Below, in pieces: positions 55,492-64,000 of a stretch of DNA of 64,000 bases (position 1 is the first letter of the stretch; each line of letters begins with the position of its first letter). The notes beneath the pieces were generated by a model. That model was not told the DNA's origin, ran no database searches, and worked only from the letters and a program-made list of their open reading frames with translations. Origin of the DNA: a bacterium (GTDB lineage Bacteria > Krumholzibacteriota > Krumholzibacteriia > LZORAL124-64-63); NCBI GenBank assembly GCA_016712675.1, contig JADJQR010000001.1:248001-312000 (forward strand), in the 5' to 3' direction. The translations under genes and the position numbers were made by a program.

Positions 55492-56778
55492 TCACACCCG
55501 TGTCGGACCCGCCAGCTGCCGCCCTTCGGGCAGCCCCGTCCGCCACGCTCCATCGATGCGGAACCGCACCCGCGCATACCCTTCGTCGACGAGCGCCTGC
55601 ACCGCCGCGCGGTCGGGCCCGGTCAGCACCATGACCCCGGCACGCTCGCCGTGGCTGCGGATGACGGGGATGACGTCGCCGGGCTGGTAGGAGAGCTCCA
55701 GCTTCACCACGCCGGGCCGGGCGCGGAAGTCGGGCGGCACGTCGACCGCTTCCAGGTGGCCGGCCGGCGGGAAGAAGTAGCGGTTGGCGACCGTCACGTC
55801 GCGCGTCGGCTGCAGCGCCGCCCAGTCGGGCTCGCGCCCCAGCGCGATGTCGATCACCGCGCGCACGTAGTTGACGCCGGTGCCGAGGGGGACCAAGCCG
55901 GCGCTGAAGTCGCCGCCTGAGAGCCTGGCGGCCATCTCGATCATCAGCGGGCCGCGGCGCGGGCAGACCACCACGTCGCCCTTGCCGACGCCGCTGTCGA
56001 TGCCCAGCGCGGAGGCGGCGGACTCGACCAGCGACTCGATCTCGCGGCGCAGCGCCAGGCCGTCGAAACGCGAGGGCAGCCAGCCGCCGTTCTCCATCAC
56101 CTGCGGGTGGAACGACTCCATGCCCTCGTAGAGGCGATCGGCGAAGCCGGGCGTGATGGCGCGACCCCGCCAGACCACGGTCTCGGTCGAGACCTGCGGC
56201 CCAGTCACGAATTCCTCCAGCAGCATGGCGCCGCTGCGGCCCTGCTGGCGGGCGTGGGCGACGGCGTCGTCGACCTGTGTGTCGCTGCCCAGCACGCGCA
56301 CGCCGCGCGAGCCGGCGCGGTCGGTGGGCTTGATCACGACCTGGCGGCAGTCCCAGTGCCGCCATAGGCGGCGCACGTCGTTCGCGTCGCGCACCGCGGC
56401 GAAGCGGGGTACGCCCACGCCGCGCTCGGCGAAGCGCTCCTTCATCGCCAGCTTGTCGGTGGCCAGGCGGCCGGTCTCGGCCGACGGGCCGCACCAGCCG
56501 TAGCGCGCGGCGATGGCCGCCACCAGGTGCGGGACGTCGCTGCCCATGGTGGCCACGCCCTGCAGGTCCTCGCCGGCGGCGCACTGCGCGTCGACCCAGG
56601 CGAAGACGGCCGGCAGGTCGGAGAAGTCGATGGCTGCCGCCAGGTCGGCCGCGCCCAGGCCCGGCGCGCGCGCGTTGCCGTCCAGGCAGGCGGTGCGCAG
56701 CCCCATCTCGTGCGCGGTGCGCAGCATGAAGAGCTGGTCGGTGCTGCCGCCCAGGACCAGCAGGCACGGCGCGCTCAC
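55492..56778 (-). CDS. ATP-grasp ligase
   Basis: 428 residues. A Rossmann-like N-terminus (PCLLVLGGSTDQLFMLRTAHEMGL) precedes the ATP-grasp core: DKLAMKERFAERGVGVPRFAAV, VVIKPTDRAGSRGVRVL, MLLEEFVTGPQVSTETVVW, with metal-binding DVVVCPRRGPLMIEMAARLSGG near the end, and a C-terminal RimK/carboxylase-like domain. It joins a carboxylate to an amine or similar nucleophile. The GTG start overlaps the stop of the upstream SDR gene, so the two act in one pathway, possibly glycan or small-molecule synthesis linked to the operon at 59-64 kb. Confidence 0.85.
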   Translation of the reverse strand: MSAPCLLVLGGSTDQLFMLRTAHEMGLRTACLDGNARAPGLGAADLAAAIDFSDLPAVFAWVDAQCAAGEDLQGVATMGSDVPHLVAAIAARYGWCGPSAETGRLATDKLAMKERFAERGVGVPRFAAVRDANDVRRLWRHWDCRQVVIKPTDRAGSRGVRVLGSDTQVDDAVAHARQQGRSGAMLLEEFVTGPQVSTETVVWRGRAITPGFADRLYEGMESFHPQVMENGGWLPSRFDGLALRREIESLVESAASALGIDSGVGKGDVVVCPRRGPLMIEMAARLSGGDFSAGLVPLGTGVNYVRAVIDIALGREPDWAALQPTRDVTVANRYFFPPAGHLEAVDVPPDFRARPGVVKLELSYQPGDVIPVIRSHGERAGVMVLTGPDRAAVQALVDEGYARVRFRIDGAWRTGLPEGRQLAGPTRV

Positions 56779-57521
56779 GGCAGCACCGCGCCGCCGGCCA
56801 CGCTCAGCACCTGGCCGGTCATGTAGTTCTGCTCGTCGGAGGCCAGGAACACGCAGGCGCTGGCCACGTCGTCCAGTTGGCCCGGGCGCTTGAGCAGCGT
56901 CAGCGAGACAACCTTCTGGCCGCCGGGGCCGCGCAGCTCGTCGCGCGTCAGGTCCGTTTCGATGATGCCGGGCGCCACCGCGTTGACCAGGATGCCGTGC
57001 TCGGCGCCGTAGCGCGCGACGGCGGCGGTCAGCGAGATCAGGCCAGCCTTGCTGACCGCGTAGTGCACGGTCTTGGGGCCGTGGTACTGACCGGCCACCG
57101 AAGCGATGTTGATGATGCGGCCGCCCCGCGGCTTCAGGTGCGCAAACGCTTCCTGGCAGCAGATGAACGGGCCCTTGAGGTTCGTGCCGAGGATGTCGTC
57201 CCAATCCTGATCGGTGATCTCCTCGAAGAAACAGACGCGGTTGATGCCAGCGTTGTTGACCAGGATGTCCAGGCGGCCGAAGTGCTCGACCGTCCGGGCG
57301 AACAGGCCGCGCACCTCGTGGCGCCGGGTGACATCGGCGCGGATCGGCAGCGCGCGGCGGCCGACCGCTTCCACGGCGGCGACGCAGGCGCGGGCGGCCG
57401 CCTCGTCGCGGACGTAGTTGACCACCACGTCGGCGCCCTCGCGCGCGTAGCGTTCGGCGATGGCGCGGCCGATGCCGCGACCGGCTCCCGTGACCACCGC
57501 GACCTTGTCCTGCAGGCGCAT
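56775..57521 (-). CDS. short-chain dehydrogenase/reductase (FabG-like)
   Basis: 248 residues with all SDR hallmarks: TGAGRGIG cofactor loop (residue ~12), NNAGINRV, catalytic Ser in IINIASVAG, YAVSKAG (Tyr-xxx-Lys), and PGIIETDLT. It reduces a keto group with NAD(P)H. The sequence resembles FabG, but it stands apart from fatty-acid genes and is translationally coupled (GTGA) to an ATP-grasp gene. GGGAGCC precedes the ATG. Confidence 0.9.
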   Translation of the reverse strand: MRLQDKVAVVTGAGRGIGRAIAERYAREGADVVVNYVRDEAAARACVAAVEAVGRRALPIRADVTRRHEVRGLFARTVEHFGRLDILVNNAGINRVCFFEEITDQDWDDILGTNLKGPFICCQEAFAHLKPRGGRIINIASVAGQYHGPKTVHYAVSKAGLISLTAAVARYGAEHGILVNAVAPGIIETDLTRDELRGPGGQKVVSLTLLKRPGQLDDVASACVFLASDEQNYMTGQVLSVAGGAVLP

Positions 57522-57778
57522 GTCGGCTCCCTGGTTCGAACGCCGCCGCAGGCGCGCGGCGGCCCGGGCTGGGCGGCGCGGGGCCACACCTGCCCGGATA
57601 CCGGCCACCGGGCGCGGCCAGGCGGCCGCCGCCGGGGCGAATCCCGAAGGCCCCCGGCACGTTGCAGGATCCGGACCAGCGGCCATCCGGTGCCGGGCCG
57701 GCGGGACTGGCGCCGGCGCACGCGATTCCGTTCATTGGCCCGGCGTTGGCAGGCAGCGTTTCCCGGCAAGGGGGCTCG

Positions 57779-59068
57779 ATGAGACCGACATTCCTGATTG
57801 TCCTGGTGCTGCTGGGGTCGGCGGTCGCCGCGTCCGCGCAGGTGGCGCCGCATCCGGTCGAGGTCGCCTGGGGACAGGCCATGGCCGCCGCCGAGGCGGC
57901 CGACTGGCCGGCTTACCTGCAGGCGTGCGAGCGCGGCCTCGAGCTGGCCCCGGGGCAGCCCGCGCTGCAACGCCGCCGGGCCGAGGCACTGGCGCAACTC
58001 GGACGTGGCGACGAGGCGATGGCCGACCTGCGGGCGCTGGCCGACTGGGGCGTGGCCGCCGACCTGGCCGGCAGCGCGTTGCTGGAGCCGCTGCGCGGAC
58101 GGGCCGACTGGCCGCAGCTCATCGCCGCGACCACGGCCGCTCTCGCTCCGCGCGGCTCGGCTTCGAGCACGTTCACGACGCCCGAAGCCGACCTGGTGCC
58201 CGAGGGCGTGGCCTGGGACCCGGTCGACGATGTCTTCTATCTGGGCATCGTGGCGCAGCGGAAGATCATGCGCATCGGGCGCGACGGCGTTGCCACCGAC
58301 TTCATTGCGCCGGGTGCGCACGGCTACCTCGCGGGACTCGGGCTGGCCGTCGACGCGAAGGCCCGGCGATTGTGGGCCGTCAGCACCGCACAGGTCGACG
58401 ATGGCCTGTTCGACGCGGCCACCTACGGCACCTCGGTCGTCCACGTCTTCGACCTGGACAGCGGCGCGCTGCAGTGGCGGCACGTGACCGCCCAGGCGGA
58501 CAGCCTCGGCTTCAACGACATCTGCCTGCTGCCGGACGGAGGCGCCGCGGTGTCGGTGACCGACCGCGGCCAGGTGCTGCGTTTCGGGCCGGATGGCGGC
58601 GCGCCCACGGCGCTGACCCCGCCCGGCAGCGTGCCCGGGGCCAACGGGCTGTGCGTCGGACCGGGTGGCGACTGCCTGTACGTCTCGGCCTATGTGCTGG
58701 GGCTCCAGCGCGTGGACCTGGTGACCGGCGCCGTGACGGCGGCCACGATGCCGGGCGCGGACTTCACGACGGTCGGTGTGGACGGTCTGTACCTGCTGCC
58801 GGGCGCGCGGGAGCTGATCGCCGTGCAGAACTACAACGGGCTGGACCGTGTCGCGTGCTTCGCGCTGGGCGAGGGCGGCCGGCTGGAGGGCTGCCGCGTC
58901 CTGGTGGCGCGCCTGCCGCGGTTCGTGGACCCCACCACCGGTGCGGTGGCGCCGGACGGCTTCCACTTCATCGCCGACAGCCATGTGGCGACGTTCTACC
59001 AGCGGCCGGACAAGGCCGTGCGGACGGGATTCGGGACGTCGAGCGTGCTCAGGGTGGATTACCGGTAG
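57779..59068 (+). CDS. exported SMP-30/gluconolactonase-like propeller protein
   Basis: 429 residues. Signal peptide (RPTFLIVLVLLGSAVAASAQ), a TPR-like N-terminal segment (WPAYLQACERGLELAPGQPALQRRRAEALAQLGRGDEAM), then a six-bladed SMP-30-like propeller (EADLVPEGVAWDPVDDVFYLGIVAQRKIMRIGRDG; GFNDICLLPDGGAAVSVTDRGQVLRF; GANGLCVGPGGDCLYVSAYVLGLQRVD). The metal-binding positions of SMP-30 lactonases (Glu in PEG, Asn in FND and ANG) appear present, so lactonase activity is possible. Divergent from the SDR gene. Confidence 0.78.
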   Translation: MRPTFLIVLVLLGSAVAASAQVAPHPVEVAWGQAMAAAEAADWPAYLQACERGLELAPGQPALQRRRAEALAQLGRGDEAMADLRALADWGVAADLAGSALLEPLRGRADWPQLIAATTAALAPRGSASSTFTTPEADLVPEGVAWDPVDDVFYLGIVAQRKIMRIGRDGVATDFIAPGAHGYLAGLGLAVDAKARRLWAVSTAQVDDGLFDAATYGTSVVHVFDLDSGALQWRHVTAQADSLGFNDICLLPDGGAAVSVTDRGQVLRFGPDGGAPTALTPPGSVPGANGLCVGPGGDCLYVSAYVLGLQRVDLVTGAVTAATMPGADFTTVGVDGLYLLPGARELIAVQNYNGLDRVACFALGEGGRLEGCRVLVARLPRFVDPTTGAVAPDGFHFIADSHVATFYQRPDKAVRTGFGTSSVLRVDYR

Positions 59069-59083
59069 CGCCACGGGGCGGGA

Positions 59084-59599
59084 TCATGCGCGCCTGGGCT
59101 CGTCGCTCGGGAAGATGATGCCGTCGGCCGTGAGCACGAGCGCCGGCCAGTCGACCTCGTCGCAGAAGCGCAGTTCGGCCGCGTGCTCGCCGGCGGCCGG
59201 CTGCCAGCCCTGCGGCTTGAAGCGGAACGTCCAGTCCCGGCCCCCGAGGTCGCGGGCGCGGGCCTCGTAGACGATGTCCTCGCCTTCGCCCGTGATCGTG
59301 AGGTGGACGGTGCCGCGCGCCGTTCGGCCCAGATCCAGCGCATAACGCGCCCGGCGCAGCGCGGGTTCCAGCCGGCGGGCGCTGTGCCATATCCCGACGC
59401 CGAGCAGGGCCAGGAACGGCAGGAACGGCAGCAGTCCCCAGTCGCGCCGCAGCGCCGCGGCCACCACCAGTCCGGCGGCGACCAGCGCGATCAGGCCGAG
59501 ACAACCGCCCAGCATCTTCCCGCGAGCGGCGGGATCTGCCAATTGGCGCAGCATGGCGACCTGCTCGTCGACGGTGCGGCTCCGTGCCTGCCTAGTCAT
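59084..59599 (-). CDS. two-helix membrane protein
   Basis: 171 residues. A short N-terminal helix (DEQVAMLRQLADPAARGKM) is followed by two membrane helices (LGGCLGLIALVAAGLVVAAAL; LLPFLPFLALLGVGIWHSA) and a soluble beta domain (LTITGEGEDIVYEARARDLGGRDWTFRFKPQGW). It is last in the minus-strand glycan operon, overlapping the GH57-like gene by 8 bp. Function unknown. Confidence 0.65.
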   Translation of the reverse strand: MTRQARSRTVDEQVAMLRQLADPAARGKMLGGCLGLIALVAAGLVVAAALRRDWGLLPFLPFLALLGVGIWHSARRLEPALRRARYALDLGRTARGTVHLTITGEGEDIVYEARARDLGGRDWTFRFKPQGWQPAAGEHAAELRFCDEVDWPALVLTADGIIFPSDEPRRA

Positions 59600-61541
59600 C
59601 GGTCAGTCCGCGATCCTCGGCCGTCACGCTGATGACCCACGCCACGTGCCATGGCGCCGGGCCCGCGACGAAGGTCTCGTCGATCTCCTGGGCCGACCAG
59701 CGCACGCGCAGGAAATAGCGGCCGTCGCGACCGGGCACGAAGCGTACCGTGGGCACCAGGGCGGACACAGTCGGATCGTGGCGCAGCACCAGGCGCCGGC
59801 GGTCGTCGCCGATGACGACCTCGCCGTCGGTGGCGCCCAGGCCGCCCTTGGCCGTGATCAACGTCGAATAAGCCTCGCCATGGTGCACCGGGCCGTCGCG
59901 GAAGCGGAATACCTCGCGCGCGTGACCTCCGTTGCGGACGGCGAAGCCCAGGCTGGTGGGGTCGAACACGCCGGGGACCACGGTCGCATGTGCGACGTGG
60001 ATCTCGGCGGCGCGGCGGGCCGGCAGCTGCAGTTCGCCGCGCCAGGTCATGACGGGGGCGACGGGGTCCACGCGCCATTCCTTGCGCACCTGGAGGTCGC
60101 CGTCAATCACCTCGCAGCCGGCGCACCGCGCGCCGTCGGCCACCTGCGCGGTCACCGGACGCAGGTCCGCCTGCTTGGGGCAGCCCGGCCGCTGGACCAC
60201 GGCGTGGCCGGTGTAGAAGTCGGCGCCCAGCGTGATGTCGTCGAAGTAGCCGTGGGCCAGCGTGCCCAGCACCGGCCGCGGATCCCACCGCGGGAAGACC
60301 ACCGAGCGCGCGGCCAGCCCGCGCCGCGGGTTCAGTTCCAGGCGGGCGGCTTCGCCTGCCAGCACCAGGTCACCGTCGGCGGGTGCGTGGCGCCCGGCAT
60401 CGGGCGCAGGCGAGGGCCAGTCGATCCGCGGCAGCCGCGCGCGCGGCGCAACCTCCTGCCAGCGCTCGGCGGCCAGGTGCGTGCGCAGGTCGCTCGACCA
60501 GAGGAAGAGCAGGTCGCGCCAGGCGTCATCGTCGTCCGTGCCGGCGTCCGCCAGCTCGCGCGCCCGCGCGTGGCAGGCCGTGTTCAGTTCCAGGTCGCCG
60601 CGGCCGGTCACCGCCCAGCGGTTCAGGTTGTACTTCTCCTGCTTCTTCACCGGCACGGGCTGGGCGACGGTGCCCAGCCGCAGCCGCAGGCCGCACTGGG
60701 CCGACGGCGGCTCGTCCAGCGCGGTGGCCAATGGCGCCAGCATCATGCGCGGCTCGGCGGCCAGCCAGGCTGCGGCCTGCGCGACCGTGTCCCATTCCCC
60801 GCGTGGCCCGCCCTCGGCCTCGCCGTGCTCGTCGCGGTAGCGGCCGGGGCGGAAGTCGAAGACCTCGGCATCGCTGCCGTACAGCAGCGCATGACGCGGG
60901 GCGGTTTCGTCGGCGGCCGGCAGGCGACCACGCCAGTGTGCCAGGAAATCGTCGCGCGTGATGTCGCCGGCGCACAGGCGCTGCAGCTTCTGGAAGTCGA
61001 AGGTGTCGACCCAGACGACCGGCACGTCGGCGTCGTCAGGGCCCTCGGCGCGTTGCCAGTGCCACCGCAGGCGCGCGTCCCACTCGGGGTGCGCGTGCCA
61101 GGCGTTGTTCCATTCCATGATCACCGCGCGCGCTCCGGCGTTGCGATAGAGCGCGGCCAACCCACCGCTCCAAGCCATCTCGTTGACCAGCCACAGGGCG
61201 GGCTCGACGCCGAGCAGCCGTTGCGCCGTGCGCCGGCCCAGATCGAGGTTGCGCGCGTTGACCATGGCAGGCGCCAGCGGGCCGATGACCTGGCTGTAGC
61301 CGCTGGCCACGTACTCGGCGCGCCCGTCGCGCAGCAGCAGGCGCAGACGCTCCAGCCACTGCGGATCCAGTGCGGCGATCATCTCGAGCGTCAGCCCGCT
61401 CGCCTCGACGGCCACCGGCACGCCGCTCTCGGCCAGGTCCAGCACGCGGTGGTAGCAGCGCGCGATGACCTCGGCCCGGCGCGCGGCGCCGATCGACGAG
61501 TACATGAGGTTCAGGTGGAAGAGCGTCGCGAGCTTCAGCAT
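59592..61541 (-). CDS. glycoside hydrolase family 57-like protein
   Basis: 649 residues. The N-terminal half resembles the GH57/GH38-type (beta/alpha)7 barrel: ATLFHLNLMYSSIGAARRAEVI, VAVEASGLTLEMIAAL, PALWLVNEMAWSGGLAALYRNAGARAVIMEW (WxxNE region with a candidate nucleophile Glu) and ALLYGSDAEVFDFRPGRY (candidate acid Asp). The second half is beta-rich. It would hydrolyse or transfer alpha-linked sugars. It overlaps the NeuB-PseG gene by 7 bp, so it probably trims or builds a glycan containing the nonulosonic acid. Family membership is inferred from pattern only. Confidence 0.7.
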   Translation of the reverse strand: MLKLATLFHLNLMYSSIGAARRAEVIARCYHRVLDLAESGVPVAVEASGLTLEMIAALDPQWLERLRLLLRDGRAEYVASGYSQVIGPLAPAMVNARNLDLGRRTAQRLLGVEPALWLVNEMAWSGGLAALYRNAGARAVIMEWNNAWHAHPEWDARLRWHWQRAEGPDDADVPVVWVDTFDFQKLQRLCAGDITRDDFLAHWRGRLPAADETAPRHALLYGSDAEVFDFRPGRYRDEHGEAEGGPRGEWDTVAQAAAWLAAEPRMMLAPLATALDEPPSAQCGLRLRLGTVAQPVPVKKQEKYNLNRWAVTGRGDLELNTACHARARELADAGTDDDDAWRDLLFLWSSDLRTHLAAERWQEVAPRARLPRIDWPSPAPDAGRHAPADGDLVLAGEAARLELNPRRGLAARSVVFPRWDPRPVLGTLAHGYFDDITLGADFYTGHAVVQRPGCPKQADLRPVTAQVADGARCAGCEVIDGDLQVRKEWRVDPVAPVMTWRGELQLPARRAAEIHVAHATVVPGVFDPTSLGFAVRNGGHAREVFRFRDGPVHHGEAYSTLITAKGGLGATDGEVVIGDDRRRLVLRHDPTVSALVPTVRFVPGRDGRYFLRVRWSAQEIDETFVAGPAPWHVAWVISVTAEDRGLTDD

Positions 61542-63472
61542 GGCCCGGCCCGCCGCTGGCTGACCAGCCTGGCGACGTGCGCGGCCGCGCGCACGGCGCC
61601 CTGGCCGTCGATGACGCCGCGGGCGGCGCCGTGCAGCGCGGCCAGGTTGGCCGGTTCGATGACCCCGGCCAGCGCACGCACCAGGCCGTGCTGGTCGACG
61701 CGATCGTGCCGGCCCAGGTCCACGACGGCTTCGGTCGCTGCCAGGTGGTTCACGGTCGGCGCGTCGTGCTCGTAGTTGCTGAGGATGGCCACCGGCGTGC
61801 CCAGGGCCAGTGCCTCGCCGACGAGCACGCCCATGGCGGTGACCAGCAGCGCCGCGCCGGCCAGGATGGACTCGAGCGGATCCCCGGTGGCGATGATCAC
61901 CTGCTCCGGGTACCGCCGCGCCAGGACCTGCGACTTGATGCGGGCGTGCGGCAAGGTCGGGGCCAGCACCACTTCGACGTCGACGTTCGTTGCGATGTCG
62001 TGCAGGGCGGCCGCCACGCGCGCCGTCAGCTCGTTCGGGTCGCTGCCGCCGAAGCAGACGACCACGCGCGGGCGCCGGGCGTCGCCCGTCGCTGCCAGGG
62101 CGCGGCAGGCCCGCACGTCCTCGCGGATCAGGAGGTAGCCCATGCCTCCCACCAGGTCATCGCGGCCGGCAGGCGGCTCCCAGCCGAACGAGGGTACGAT
62201 GCCCAGGTCGGCGTCGCGGCAGGCGGGCTGGTCCAGGACCACGATGAGGTGACCGTCGGCGCGCAGGCGGCGGGCCAGCACGTCGGCCGGCCACTCGGAA
62301 TCCAGCACGCAGACGGCGGGGCCGCCGCGACGCGACAGCGACGCCAGGAACGAGATGTCGCGCACCAGCGCGTCCTCGTCGACGAACGTGCTGTGGTTGA
62401 AACCGTGGCGATCCAGCATCGCCTGCGGTCCCGGGAGGTCCGGCGTGAAGAAGAAGGTGTCGGCATCGTGCTGGTCGCGAAGGGCCTCGGCCAGCGCCAG
62501 GCAGCGCGCCACGTGGCCCAGGCCCTGGCCGGCCGCGACCAGGAACACGTCCGGGCCGCTGCGCCGCGATTCGGGCTGTGTCCGCGGCCATTCGCGACGG
62601 ACCGGCAGCGTCGGCCGCAACCCGTCGGAGGGGTCGGCGCGCCAGGTGCGCTCGGCCAGGTCCTCCGGCAGGGGCGCGATGCGGCCGGTCCCGTCGCACT
62701 CCGGCGAGACGGGCGCGTAGCCGCCGGCGATCACCGTCTCGATGGTCTCGGGCAACCAGCAATGGCCGCCGGCGAACTCGGCGCCGCGGCCCTCGAGGTC
62801 GAAGTGGAACTCGACCACGTCGGCCGCCCAGTGGCGCAGCGCCCGCCCGATCACGCCGGGCGACACGGAGTGGTCCGACCACCCCGCCTTGAATGCGACC
62901 TCGGGCCAGTCCGGCGCGAAGTTGGCCGCCATCATCTCGCGCAGCGTGCCGATCGCCGCCAGGTTGCAGGCGTGCTCGGGTACGGGGTAGCGGCTGACGC
63001 AGTGCAGAAGCGTCAAGTCGCGGCAGCCCGATTCCAGTGCGGCGTCGACGGCGGCCCAGGCCTCGCCGGCGTCAGCCATGCCCGTCGAGACGATCAGGGG
63101 CAGGCTCGTGGCCGCGCAGGCGTGGATCAGGTCCAGCCACGGCAACTCGTACGAGGCGACCTTCAGGAAGTCGACGTGCGGCGCCAACTCATCGACCGCC
63201 TCCAGGTCGAACGGCGTGCAGCCGAACTTGAGGCCGGCGTCGCGCGCGGCTGCCGACAGCTCGGGCAGGAAGCGGAGCGGTAGCTCCCAGCGACGCCGAC
63301 GGCGGTGGTCGGCGCTGACGCGCAGGATCTCCGGCGCGAACAGGCGGTCGATGCGGAAGAGCTGGAACTTGACGCCGGTGCAGCCGACCTGGGCGGCCTC
63401 GGCGATCAGGCGGCGGCAGCGCCCCAGGTCGCCGTTGTGGTTGCTCGAGATTTCGGCGATGAAGTCCGTCAT
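61535..63472 (-). CDS. NeuB-type nonulosonate synthase fused to PseG-like domain
   Basis: 645 residues. Residues ~1-290 are a NeuB/PseI TIM barrel (FIAEISSNHNGDLGRCRRLIAEAAQVGCTGVKFQ, VASYELPWLDLI, IVSTGMADAGEAWAAVDAAL, FKAGWSDHSVSPG, VEFHFDLEGRGAEFAGGHCWLPE). The usual C-terminal SAF/antifreeze domain is missing. From ~325 on there is a PseG-like GT-B domain (VFLVAAGQGLGHVARCLALAEAL with the GxGHxxR motif; VVCFGGSDPNELTARVAAAL; VTAMGVLVGEALALGTPVAIL). PseG removes UDP just before the NeuB-type condensation, so the fusion joins consecutive steps of pseudaminic or legionaminic acid synthesis. Confidence 0.87.
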   Translation of the reverse strand: MTDFIAEISSNHNGDLGRCRRLIAEAAQVGCTGVKFQLFRIDRLFAPEILRVSADHRRRRRWELPLRFLPELSAAARDAGLKFGCTPFDLEAVDELAPHVDFLKVASYELPWLDLIHACAATSLPLIVSTGMADAGEAWAAVDAALESGCRDLTLLHCVSRYPVPEHACNLAAIGTLREMMAANFAPDWPEVAFKAGWSDHSVSPGVIGRALRHWAADVVEFHFDLEGRGAEFAGGHCWLPETIETVIAGGYAPVSPECDGTGRIAPLPEDLAERTWRADPSDGLRPTLPVRREWPRTQPESRRSGPDVFLVAAGQGLGHVARCLALAEALRDQHDADTFFFTPDLPGPQAMLDRHGFNHSTFVDEDALVRDISFLASLSRRGGPAVCVLDSEWPADVLARRLRADGHLIVVLDQPACRDADLGIVPSFGWEPPAGRDDLVGGMGYLLIREDVRACRALAATGDARRPRVVVCFGGSDPNELTARVAAALHDIATNVDVEVVLAPTLPHARIKSQVLARRYPEQVIIATGDPLESILAGAALLVTAMGVLVGEALALGTPVAILSNYEHDAPTVNHLAATEAVVDLGRHDRVDQHGLVRALAGVIEPANLAALHGAARGVIDGQGAVRAAAHVARLVSQRRAGPC

Positions 63473-64000
63473 GCCGGTCCGCGATCGCCGTCGGCGCCGG
63501 CCAGCGCGGGCACGACCGTCCGCGGTCCGGGGGCCAGGTGCCGCCGCACCGCCTTGATGACGCGCGACTGCTCGGCTTCGGTCATGGTCGGGAACAGGGG
63601 CAGTGACAGGGCCTGGCGATAGTATGCCTCGGCCACCGGGCACTGCCCGGGGCCGGTGCCGAAGCGGCGGCGGTACCAGGGCTGCAGGTGCACGGGGTAG
63701 TAGTGGACCTGCGTGCCGATGCCGGCGCCGGCCAGCGCCGCATGCAGGCCGTCGCGGGCTTCCGTCCGCACGATCATCAGGTGCCAGCACGTGTCGTCCG
63801 GCTCCGGCCTGGCCTGCGTGCGCAGTCCGGGCACCCTGGCCAGGGCGCGGTCGTACCGCTGCACCAACTCCAGGCGTCGCCGCTTCAGCCGCTCCAGTTT
63901 CCGCAGCTGGACCAGGCCGATCGCGGCCTGCATGTCCGTCATCCTCGCGTTGAGGCCCAGCTCGTGCATCTCGTAGTACCAGGGACCGTCCTGGCGCTCG
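63469..64000 (-). CDS. DegT/DnrJ/EryC1-family aminotransferase (PseC-like), partial
   Basis: The C-terminal ~176 residues; the gene runs off the right end, so the PLP Lys is not visible. It has the typical GPWYYEMHELGLNARMTDMQAAIGLVQLRKLERLKRRR segment, CWHLMIVRTEARDGLHAALAGAGIGTQVHYYPVHLQPWYRRRF and ALSLPLFPTMTEAEQSRVIKAV. Next to a NeuB-PseG fusion (4-bp ATGA overlap), it is probably the UDP-4-keto-sugar aminotransferase of pseudaminic or legionaminic acid synthesis. Confidence 0.88.
   Translation of the reverse strand, partial: ERQDGPWYYEMHELGLNARMTDMQAAIGLVQLRKLERLKRRRLELVQRYDRALARVPGLRTQARPEPDDTCWHLMIVRTEARDGLHAALAGAGIGTQVHYYPVHLQPWYRRRFGTGPGQCPVAEAYYRQALSLPLFPTMTEAEQSRVIKAVRRHLAPGPRTVVPALAGADGDRGPA

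Overview
The window is a high-GC bacterial chromosome segment, with no rRNA or tRNA seen. Several secreted proteins end in a FlgD-type Ig sorting-like domain (NPFNPxT ... GVYLLRL), at 1680-3239, 12685-14313 and 52747-55368. Together with [FeFe]-hydrogenase maturases HydG/HydF, this suggests an anaerobic or facultative member of an FCB-type candidate phylum (Krumholzibacteriota/Eisenbacteria/Latescibacterota-like). That placement is inference; no marker gene fixes it.

Layout. 0-3.3 kb: hydG (partial), hydF and a degenerate gingipain-like secreted protein. 3.3-7.2 kb (minus strand): an HNH endonuclease-like protein, then an ECF sigma / membrane anti-sigma-like / HEAT-repeat operon. 7.4-11.1 kb: a DtxR/MntR-type repressor with feoA, feoB (two compensating frameshifts), a FeoB-associated Cys-rich protein and a PepSY-type protein. 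11.4-23.5 kb: secreted propeller, Gly-rich and lipoprotein genes, a pair of AAA/STAND-like ATPases, a patatin-like phospholipase and several gene remnants.

23.6-40 kb is accessory DNA. Three near-identical ~97-bp attC-like sites (24.4, 28.1 and 40.0 kb) end elements whose first bases match the R'' box of their own attC site, the signature of integron gene cassettes. No integrase is in the window, so this is an integrase-less cassette cluster or part of a chromosomal integron. One cassette carries an intact IS66-family insertion with perfect 8-bp target duplications. Between cassettes lie a truncated RecG-like gene, a three-gene restriction-modification operon (two adenine methylase-like proteins and a GIY-YIG/T5orf172-helicase), a DUF4145-like gene, a small basic protein gene, an FRG-domain gene, and a second, broken copy of the helicase 3' end.

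40-64 kb returns to chromosomal genes: serine hydrolase, nitrilase, a compact LptF/G-like permease, a frameshifted methyltransferase, a frameshifted 6-bladed propeller, a dicluster ferredoxin protein, a hybrid histidine kinase, an amidase, a Ser/Thr kinase, a large secreted propeller, and an SDR/ATP-grasp pair. It ends in a minus-strand nonulosonic-acid operon (PseC-like aminotransferase, NeuB-PseG fusion, GH57-like enzyme, small membrane protein).

A 14-bp palindrome, TTGCGCCGGCGCAA, recurs across the window inside and between genes. Five genes show apparent or possible single-base frameshifts, so residual assembly error should be kept in mind.
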